NCBI GenBank assembly: GCA_023394215.1
Contig: JAEXBH010000015.1
Location: 1 to 5,253, forward strand
Direction: 5' to 3'
Source of the DNA: Bacillota bacterium
GTDB taxonomy: Bacteria > Bacillota > Clostridia > Tissierellales > Peptoniphilaceae
DNA: 5,253 nucleotides
Both the position numbers and the translations under genes were made by a program. The notes under the pieces are model-generated. The model was not told where the DNA came from and did no database searches. It was given only the letters and a program-made list of their open reading frames with translations. Shown one piece after another: positions 1 to 4,549 of the stretch (positions are counted from its first letter, which is position 1; every line of letters starts with the position of its first letter).

Positions 1-1302
1 GCCTATAGTAGCCTTAGCGCCACTTGAATATATAGAATAGAACAACTTATTGTTTTCATCTGTAATCATTGATTCTATGCCTACCAAAGGTTGCACTTGA
101 GGAGCTGCAACTTCTTCTCCCTTGTCATTTTTAGTCTTATTTGCCAAGAACAACTTAGCCGCTTCATCTGAATACAAGAATCCTACAAAAGCCTTAGCAA
201 GTTCAACTTCCTTAGCCTTTGTCGGAATAAATGCTTGTTCAAACCATGATGTAGCATATCTATCTCCGTTACCTACTGAAGGAAGCGCCATAAAGCCCCA
301 TTCAAATCCCTTGGCAACACCTTCGGCGTTGGCCATTTCGCCAACTATCCAAGTACCGTTAGGCATAAATAAAGCTTCATTTTTCATAACCAATAGTTGG
401 TTCTTTGTGAAACCTTCTTTATTTGCTTGGGATACTGTGCTTGGATGAACGTAAGATAAAATCTTGCCGAATGTTTCAAACATAGGTGTAGCATCTTTAG
501 CCCATGCTTCCTGATCATAATTCATAAGCTTATCAAATAATTCTTGTCCACCTACTGCTGAAGCAAAGGCAAAGGTAAATGTATCAAAATAACCTGTTGT
601 AGGATAAGTAAATAAGGCGATACCTTCTTTTTTAGCTATTTCTCCAAGGGCTATAAGTTGATCCATAGTTTGAGGAAGTTCAAACTTTCCTCCGTTGTCC
701 TTAAACATAGCCTTGTTGTACCATAATCCTGTAGGAGAATAGAACAAAGGTGCTAAAAATATCTTGTCATCCTTTTTAGGGTTTGTTGTTGAATTGCCTG
801 TAAAGCCCGGAACAATCTTTTCAGCAGGAGTTTTTTCTTCGCCCAAAATCTTAGTTGAGAAAACGTCAGTAATATCCATTACCATATCTTCCTTAATCAT
901 AGTTTCTGTCAAAGCACTCTCTTGCCCTACTGAGTTATAAATAACATCCGGAACATCTCCGTTTTGAATTTGAGGTCTCAAAACTTCATATATGTTCTTT
1001 TCAAACTGAGCTTCCACCTTGGCACCTGTAAGTTCTTCAAACTTAGCAATAACAGCCTTCCAGCCCATAGTGCCGTATCCACCGTCCAAACCGGCTACCT
1101 TCAAAGTCTTTCCGGCAAAAGGTTTTTCAGCAGAGTTTTCAGTCTTTTCAGCCTCTTTTTGACCTTCGGAAGCTTTTTGTCCCTCTTCCTGCTTTGTATC
1201 TTCTTTTTTAGGATCCTCTGTCGTATTAGTCTTGCCACCACAAGCAGCAAGAGAAAGAACCATAACTAATGCCAACAATAAGGATACAATTTTTTTACTC
1301 AT
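1..1302 (-). CDS. ABC transporter sugar-binding lipoprotein, NgcE-like (3' end cut by window)
   Basis: Extracellular solute-binding protein that would capture a sugar outside the membrane and deliver it to an ABC permease. The frame is open for 434 codons from ATG at 1302 to the window edge, so the C-terminus is missing. A signal peptide (KK at 3-4, hydrophobic 5-20) ends in the lipobox LAAC, with the lipidated cysteine at residue 21. A Lys/Glu/Gln-rich tether fills about 24-60, and the binding fold starts near 66. Stretches such as GYGTMGW (76-81), the region around LTETMIKED (131-139), LAPLFYSPTGLWYN (183-196) and GIALFTYPTTGYFD (227-240) resemble, from memory, the family-1 group annotated as N-acetylglucosamine/diacetylchitobiose-binding NgcE. 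Binding-protein identity is firm; the ligand is inferred. The start is fixed by AGGAGG at 1308-1313, five bases upstream. Permease genes would be expected beyond the left edge. It is monocistronic with respect to the genes to its right, being separated from them by a terminator. Confidence 0.9.
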   Translation of the reverse strand, partial: MSKKIVSLLLALVMVLSLAACGGKTNTTEDPKKEDTKQEEGQKASEGQKEAEKTENSAEKPFAGKTLKVAGLDGGYGTMGWKAVIAKFEELTGAKVEAQFEKNIYEVLRPQIQNGDVPDVIYNSVGQESALTETMIKEDMVMDITDVFSTKILGEEKTPAEKIVPGFTGNSTTNPKKDDKIFLAPLFYSPTGLWYNKAMFKDNGGKFELPQTMDQLIALGEIAKKEGIALFTYPTTGYFDTFTFAFASAVGGQELFDKLMNYDQEAWAKDATPMFETFGKILSYVHPSTVSQANKEGFTKNQLLVMKNEALFMPNGTWIVGEMANAEGVAKGFEWGFMALPSVGNGDRYATSWFEQAFIPTKAKEVELAKAFVGFLYSDEAAKLFLANKTKNDKGEEVAAPQVQPLVGIESMITDENNKLFYSIYSSGAKATIG

Positions 1303-1321
1303 TTCTTCCTCCTAATAAAAT

Positions 1322-1342
1322 ATATGCTATATTATAGCATAT
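1322..1342 (-). promoter_or_regulatory. Extended -10 promoter inside a 21-bp palindrome (probable operator)
   Basis: On the minus strand the sequence TGCTATAAT (1339-1331) is a perfect extended -10 element (TGnTATAAT). Only a weak -35 (TTAAGG, 3 of 6) lies upstream, as is usual for extended -10 promoters. The -10 is at the centre of a palindrome with perfect 10-base arms ATATGCTATA and TATAGCATAT around one central base. Transcription would start near 1324, giving a leader of about 22 bases. A dimeric regulator bound here would block RNA polymerase. A lone half-site, AGCATAT, occurs at 1457-1463. The regulator is not in the window. Confidence 0.65.
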
Positions 1343-1395
1343 GAAATCGTAATCCTTAAATCCTTTTATAAAAAATATTTTTCAATTCGGAAAAT

Positions 1396-1424
1396 ATTAG
1401 ATTATCTTAGTGATAAAAATTCAA
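1396..1424 (-). promoter_or_regulatory. Possible second upstream promoter for the binding-protein gene
   Basis: The minus strand has TTGAAT (1424-1419), a 17-base spacer and TCTAAT (1401-1396). Both hexamers are one or two mismatches from the sigma-A consensus. In such AT-rich DNA this can arise by chance, and the palindromic extended -10 nearer the gene is the better candidate. Confidence 0.25.
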
Positions 1425-1538
1425 AATATACCTACCCTTATCCAAAATAGAAGGCAAGCATATCCTAATAAAATCTAACAAAGGATTTTCAAAAACACAT
1501 ATATATAATTATTTAGGAATGTTTATTATATATTTAAA

Positions 1539-1560
1539 TTTGTAAATATTTTTTTACAAA
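1539..1560. repeat. Inverted repeat TTTGTAAA-N6-TTTACAAA
   Basis: Perfect 8-base arms (1539-1546 and 1553-1560) flank TATTTT. It lies just beyond the tail of the fprA terminator, about 215 bases upstream of the lipoprotein promoter. The ends TTGT...ACAA recall redox-sensing Rex operators, but the spacing is two bases too long and the inner bases differ, so this is only a resemblance. It could be a secondary hairpin of the terminator region or chance in AT-rich DNA. Confidence 0.3.
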
Positions 1561-1565
1561 GCCTT

Positions 1566-1607
1566 TTAAAAATTAAAAGCCCTAAATAGGCTATCTATCT
1601 AAGGCTT
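1566..1607 (-). terminator. Intrinsic terminator of the flavodiiron protein gene
   Basis: Minus-strand RNA from 1607 to 1577 folds into a 13-pair stem (AAGCCTTAGATAG against CTATTTAGGGCTT, two G-U pairs) with a five-base loop. It is followed by the T-rich tail TTTAATTTTT. It begins 10 bases after the stop codon of the gene. The plus-strand side has no T-tract, so it works in one direction. Confidence 0.85.
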
Positions 1608-1617
1608 GTTAATCATC

Positions 1618-2847
1618 TTATAAACTTGTACTGTTATAGTCTTCAGCTATCCTGTCGGCAAGCTCAATCAACTTAAGCTTTTGTTCAGGAGTCCTTCTTG
1701 ACAAGATATTGAATGTTTCTCCGATTTGAGTAAGATTTTTCATTTGTCCCAAAAGTTCAAGAGCTTGTTTTTCAGCATTGCCGCCCCATGATTTTGAAAC
1801 TGTAAGTGCAAACTTCCTGTTTTGATAGTTTGTATGAAGAAGCTCATTAAATAAATCATGTACAGGGAAATACAGGTTTGTGTTGTAATTTACAACTGAA
1901 AATACTGCATGTGAATATTGGAAAAGCTTAGTCATTATTGTAGTCGGATCAGTTTGGGAGATATCAAACATCTGAATATTTCTGATGCCTCTTTCTGCAA
2001 GAAGTATTGCCAATTCTTCAGATAAATCCTTAGAATTTCCGTACATTGAAGCGTAAACCATAACCATACCCTTACTCTCAGGCACATAACTTGACCACTT
2101 GTTGTATTTATCAAGCATCAAGGCTATATTTTCTTCATCTCTGAAGCAAAGGGCATGTAGAGGAAATATTTCCTTTATTTCCAAACCTGCAAGCTTTTTA
2201 AACAAAGCTTGTACAGGTACTCCATGCTTACCCACTATATTTATATAGTATCTTCTCATTTCATCAAGCCATTCAGACATATCAACTTCATCTGCCCAAT
2301 AGTTTCCTGCAATAGCTTTGAATCCACCAAAGGCATCGGCTGAGAAAAGCCTCTTATCAACTGAATCATAAGTCATAAAAACTTCAGGCCAATGAACCAT
2401 AGGTGCCATTATAAAGTTAAACTTATGATTTTTAGTTTCAAGGCAATCTCCGTCTTTTATAAGCATAGCCCTTCCTTCAGCAAGAACATCATATCCGTAA
2501 AATTGATTTAAAAACTTAAAGCTCTTTTCATTACCTACCACCTTAAGCTCAGGATTTTCCTTTATAATTTCAGCTATACCCGCACAGTGATCCGGTTCGA
2601 TATGTTGGATTATAAAATAATCAATCTTTCTGTTTCCTATAATATCATAAATAGAATCTTTCCATTCTCTTAAAACCGCACTGTCAACAGAATCCATAAG
2701 GATAATAGCATCCTCATCTACTATAATATATGCATTATAGGCAACGCCTTGACCATTTGTTAGGGGGATTATGTTTTCAAATTTATTTATCCTCCTGTCA
2801 GACACCCCTATATTGTATATATCTCTTCCCATCTTTCTATATGCCAT
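1618..2847 (-). CDS. fprA: FprA-family A-type flavodiiron protein
   Basis: Cytoplasmic enzyme of 409 residues that, in its family, reduces O2 to water or NO to N2O with electrons usually supplied by rubredoxin; in anaerobes it protects against oxygen. The N-terminal metallo-beta-lactamase-like domain (about 1-250) carries the full diiron ligand set: HIEPDH with His82, Glu84, Asp86 and His87, then His152 (VHWPEVF), Asp171 (SADAFG) and His231 (PLHALCF). The C-terminal flavodoxin domain (about 260-405) begins with the FMN phosphate loop YASMYGNS (265-272). No rubredoxin or flavin-reductase domain is fused, so this is the short class A form. Two flavodoxin motifs differ from the usual SPT-N and YGW-G forms: VVNYNTNLYFP at 318-328 and SKSWGGNA at 351-358. 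The start is set by AAGGAGG at 2853-2859. It has its own promoter and terminator, hence is probably monocistronic. O2 versus NO preference cannot be read from the sequence. Confidence 0.95.
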   Translation of the reverse strand: MAYRKMGRDIYNIGVSDRRINKFENIIPLTNGQGVAYNAYIIVDEDAIILMDSVDSAVLREWKDSIYDIIGNRKIDYFIIQHIEPDHCAGIAEIIKENPELKVVGNEKSFKFLNQFYGYDVLAEGRAMLIKDGDCLETKNHKFNFIMAPMVHWPEVFMTYDSVDKRLFSADAFGGFKAIAGNYWADEVDMSEWLDEMRRYYINIVGKHGVPVQALFKKLAGLEIKEIFPLHALCFRDEENIALMLDKYNKWSSYVPESKGMVMVYASMYGNSKDLSEELAILLAERGIRNIQMFDISQTDPTTIMTKLFQYSHAVFSVVNYNTNLYFPVHDLFNELLHTNYQNRKFALTVSKSWGGNAEKQALELLGQMKNLTQIGETFNILSRRTPEQKLKLIELADRIAEDYNSTSL

Positions 2848-2862
2848 AATATCCTCCTTATT
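2848..2862 (-). promoter_or_regulatory. Ribosome-binding site of the flavodiiron gene, identical to that of the DsrE-like gene
   Basis: The leader reads AATAAGGAGGATATT directly before ATG. The same 15 bases plus the ATG occur before the DsrE-like gene (3370-3384), an 18-base identity. The Shine-Dalgarno AAGGAGG is strong and well spaced, which fixes both starts. Confidence 0.8.
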
Positions 2863-2890
2863 GGCGAATTCTTAACGATTTTATTACATT

Positions 2891-2919
2891 ATTTTACTAT
2901 ATTTTTCCTATTTTTTCAA
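2891..2919 (-). promoter_or_regulatory. Sigma-A-type promoter of the flavodiiron protein gene
   Basis: The minus strand shows TTGAAA (2919-2914), a 17-base spacer and TAAAAT (2896-2891), each one mismatch from consensus with ideal spacing. Transcription would start near 2884, giving a leader of about 37 bases before the ATG at 2847. Confidence 0.7.
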
Positions 2920-2944
2920 ACTGTTTATACTTATAAAGGGAAGT

Positions 2945-2972
2945 GGGCAGCGTGCATCCAAACACGTTGCCC
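2945..2972. repeat. GC-rich inverted repeat upstream of the fprA promoter
   Basis: Ten-base arms GGGCAGCGTG (2945-2954) and CACGTTGCCC (2963-2972) surround eight bases. Nine of ten positions are complementary; the exception is a G-U pair in plus-strand RNA but an A-C mismatch in minus-strand RNA. It lies 25 bases upstream of the fprA -35 and 73 bases after the DsrE-like stop. On the minus strand it is followed by ACTTCCC rather than a T-run, so it is a poor intrinsic terminator for the DsrE-like gene. It may be an operator, a degenerate terminator or an mRNA end-protecting hairpin. Confidence 0.6.
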
Positions 2973-3045
2973 TTGATTTATTCATTATTTAATTTATCTT
3001 ACTTACTTTCTTTTTAACTGATAAAGCCATAATTAATATATAAAT

Positions 3046-3369
3046 CTACTCTATTGTATACTCAATCCAACCCATGGCTTTCTTTTCTATAATTTCTCCT
3101 ATACCTGCCTTAACCGTCCTGATATTTCGATCATTTATAGGTTCCATTCCATAGCCCCTGAGAGCATTGTTACAAAGGGCTATATCCAAACCCGGATCTA
3201 AAAAATCTGAATAATCCCCCTTAAAGTGCTCAACCACATCACCTGCAAAAACTATCTCAATAAGGAGATCTTCTTCCTTGTCTTCCATATACTTCTTTAA
3301 GTTTCTTAATTTACCCTTAAGTTTATTTATAAGATCTATCTTTTCAATTCTAAATAAAACTTTATACAT
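3046..3369 (-). CDS. DsrE/DsrF-like small protein
   Basis: A 107-residue cytoplasmic protein that fits the DsrE-like fold, a family that includes sulfur-carrier subunits of sulfur relay and many uncharacterised stand-alone members. Visible features are an N-terminal strand MYKVLFRIE, a helix rich in Lys (about 11-32), the strand LLIEIVFAGDVVEHF (35-49), a cysteine at 66 in the segment DIALCNNALRGYG (62-74), where the family's conserved cysteine usually lies, and a closing GIGEIIEKKAMGWIEYT (89-105). The length is normal for the family. No DsrF, DsrH, TusA or other sulfur-relay partner is in the window, so a sulfur-transfer role is inference; the single cysteine could act as a persulfide carrier. 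The start has AAGGAGG at 3375-3381. It has its own promoter. No clear terminator separates it from fprA downstream, so some read-through into fprA is possible. Confidence 0.8.
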   Translation of the reverse strand: MYKVLFRIEKIDLINKLKGKLRNLKKYMEDKEEDLLIEIVFAGDVVEHFKGDYSDFLDPGLDIALCNNALRGYGMEPINDRNIRTVKAGIGEIIEKKAMGWIEYTIE

Positions 3370-3403
3370 AATATCCTCCTTATTTAAGTAATACTTTGTT
3401 TAA

Positions 3404-3431
3404 ATTATATATTAATTCATCAATATTTCAA
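3404..3431 (-). promoter_or_regulatory. Promoter of the DsrE-like gene, overlapping the upstream terminator tail
   Basis: The minus strand has TTGAAA (3431-3426), a 16-base spacer and a perfect TATAAT (3409-3404). The start of transcription would be near 3397, leaving a leader of about 28 bases. The first two bases of the -35 are the last two T's of the preceding intrinsic terminator, so one operon ends exactly where the next begins. Confidence 0.7.
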
Positions 3432-3461
3432 AAAAACGCCATGACGATAATCATCATGACG
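3430..3461 (-). terminator. Intrinsic terminator of the fni-mrp-membrane protein operon
   Basis: Minus-strand RNA from 3461 to 3437 forms an 11-pair stem, CGTCATGATGA against TCGTCATGGCG (two G-U pairs), closed by a TTA loop and followed at once by seven T's (3436-3430). It starts 13 bases after the stop codon of the membrane-protein gene. Confidence 0.9.
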
Positions 3462-3474
3462 ATTTCTTAAATTT

Positions 3475-3756
3475 CTATTTTTTCAATACAAATATATAAA
3501 TTAAAACGGCTACTCCGGCTATAAAATACATCAAAGCCTGAAAAAGGTTTCTGAATCTCTTATTATTTTTATAGTAAATTGCCTGATTTAAGCTGTTTAG
3601 AAGAAAAACCACTCCTATGCTTATAAAGGAATAAAAGTTTGCTACTTTTTTATGATTTTCAAAAAGTATGATTGCAAGGGTTACAAAGGTAAGTATAGTT
3701 GTAAGCACACTTAACTTAAACTGATTTTTTGTAACCACCGTATCAGGTTTTCTCAT
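3475..3756 (-). CDS. Small three-helix membrane protein of unknown function
   Basis: A 93-residue protein I do not recognise. It has a short basic N-terminus (MRKPDTVVTKNQFK) and three probable membrane helices at about 14-32, 39-60 and 72-90. Basic, Asn-rich turns lie between them (ENHKKVANF; YYKNNKRFRN), and it ends in LKK. It has no cysteine, no enzyme motif and no cleavable signal. The frame remains open upstream to an ATG at 3810, but the ATG at 3756 is chosen because it lies one base after the mrp stop codon and has AAGGAAG six bases upstream; the longer form would overlap mrp by 53 bases. The spacing implies translational coupling with mrp, and the terminator just downstream makes it the last gene of the operon. 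The frame's conserved position and hydrophobic pattern argue for a real gene; its role is unknown. Confidence 0.75.
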   Translation of the reverse strand: MRKPDTVVTKNQFKLSVLTTILTFVTLAIILFENHKKVANFYSFISIGVVFLLNSLNQAIYYKNNKRFRNLFQALMYFIAGVAVLIYIFVLKK

Positions 3757-3757
3757 C

Positions 3758-4549
3758 TTAAACTTCCTTATAATTTTCCAACTTTGAGACAGCTTCATCC
3801 ATAAAAGCAAGATCCAAGTCTTCTATCCTACCCCTATCAACAAGCTCCGTGATTTGAGGATTTATAGGTATACGGCAAAGAAGATCGGTACTTCTCTTTT
3901 TAGCTATTTCCTCAGCCTTACTCTTTCCGAATATTTCATATCTTACTCCAGTATCCGGTGCTTGAAAATATGAGAAATTTTCAATTAAGCCCAGAACCGG
4001 TATTTCCATCTTTTCAGCTAAGGCAAAAGCCTTATCCACTATCATGGAAACAAGGTCTTGGGGACTTGTTACAACAACTATACCCATTAGGGGAATGGTT
4101 TGAAAAACTGTAAGTATGGCATCCGATGTTCCTGGAGGAAGGTCTACAAACATATAGTCCACATCCTCCCATATGATATCAGCCCAAAATTGCTTTATGG
4201 CTCCCGACAAAACAGGTCCCCTCCAAACAACCGGACTTGTTTCATCATCCAATATAAGATTCGTCGAAACTATCTTTACTCCATAAGCCGATTCGGCAGG
4301 ATAGGTTCCGTTGCTGTAAGCCATAAGAGGTCCCTTTACCCCAAAAGCCTTCGGTATGGAAGGCCCTGTGATATCGGCATCCAAAATAGCCGTCTTGTAG
4401 CCCTTTTTATTCATAGCACTTGCCAAAAGGGATGTCACTAAGGATTTACCTACTCCACCCTTTCCGGACACTACGCCGATTACATTTTTTATCTTATTTT
4501 GAGGGTTGGTCGCCTCATAAAATATCGCTCTTTTTTCTCTCTTTTCCAT
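3758..4549 (-). CDS. mrp: Mrp/NBP35-family P-loop ATPase lacking the CPxC cluster motif
   Basis: A 263-residue cytoplasmic ATPase of the Mrp/ApbC/NBP35 family, whose members usually carry Fe-S clusters to target proteins. Motifs in order: the deviant Walker A GKGGVGKS at 29-36 (signature Lys30, P-loop Lys35), DADITGPSIPKAFG at 57-70, VWRGP at 108-112, the Walker B-like VDLPPGTSD at 135-143, SPQDLVSM at 162-169, and the ENFSYF segment at 190-195. In typical members that last segment leads into CPxCG; here it reads APDTG (197-201), so both cluster cysteines are replaced (Ala197, Thr200). The only cysteine in the whole protein is Cys225. There is also no cysteine-rich N-terminal extension and no DUF59 domain. 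Classical [4Fe-4S] scaffolding through CPxC is therefore not possible. The start ATG overlaps the fni stop by one base (TAATG), with AAAGGA about ten bases upstream. The membrane-protein gene follows after one base. Confidence 0.92.
   Translation of the reverse strand: MEKREKRAIFYEATNPQNKIKNVIGVVSGKGGVGKSLVTSLLASAMNKKGYKTAILDADITGPSIPKAFGVKGPLMAYSNGTYPAESAYGVKIVSTNLILDDETSPVVWRGPVLSGAIKQFWADIIWEDVDYMFVDLPPGTSDAILTVFQTIPLMGIVVVTSPQDLVSMIVDKAFALAEKMEIPVLGLIENFSYFQAPDTGVRYEIFGKSKAEEIAKKRSTDLLCRIPINPQITELVDRGRIEDLDLAFMDEAVSKLENYKEV

Larger units (their letters stand above)
1303..1617. other. 315-base intergenic spacer, no gene
   Basis: Very AT-rich spacer between the flavodiiron gene and the sugar-binding lipoprotein gene. 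From right to left it holds the fprA terminator (1566-1607), an AT-only-loop inverted repeat (1539-1560), a largely featureless stretch (about 1425-1538), a weak promoter candidate (1396-1424), the palindromic promoter (1322-1342) and the ribosome-binding site AGGAGG (1308-1313). I saw no reading frame with a convincing start and ribosome-binding site on either strand and no recognisable RNA gene or riboswitch. Confidence 0.7.

Noticed and set aside
122..448. Plus-strand open frame of 108 codons
   Set aside because: It lies opposite the sugar-binding lipoprotein gene, has no ribosome-binding site, and encodes no recognisable protein; the minus-strand frame has clear family motifs.
964..1269. 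Plus-strand open frame of 101 codons rich in Phe and Leu, seemingly a membrane protein
   Set aside because: The hydrophobic pattern comes from reading the complement of the Lys/Glu-rich tether and signal peptide of the lipoprotein gene; there is no ribosome-binding site.
1425..1538. Possible small RNA or riboswitch in the spacer
   Set aside because: No stable structure with conserved-looking loops and no promoter/terminator pair could be seen; the stretch is simply AT-rich.
2945..2972. Inverted repeat as a standard intrinsic terminator of the DsrE-like gene
   Set aside because: The bases after the stem on the minus strand are ACTTCCCTTTATA, not a T-run, and the stem contains an A-C mismatch on that strand.
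3757..3810. N-terminal extension of the small membrane protein to an ATG at 3810
   Set aside because: It would overlap the conserved end of mrp, has no ribosome-binding site, and the ATG at 3756 has AAGGAAG at good spacing right after the mrp stop.
4100..4441. Plus-strand open frame of 113 codons
   Set aside because: Antisense to the Mrp ATPase core; no ribosome-binding site and no family resemblance.
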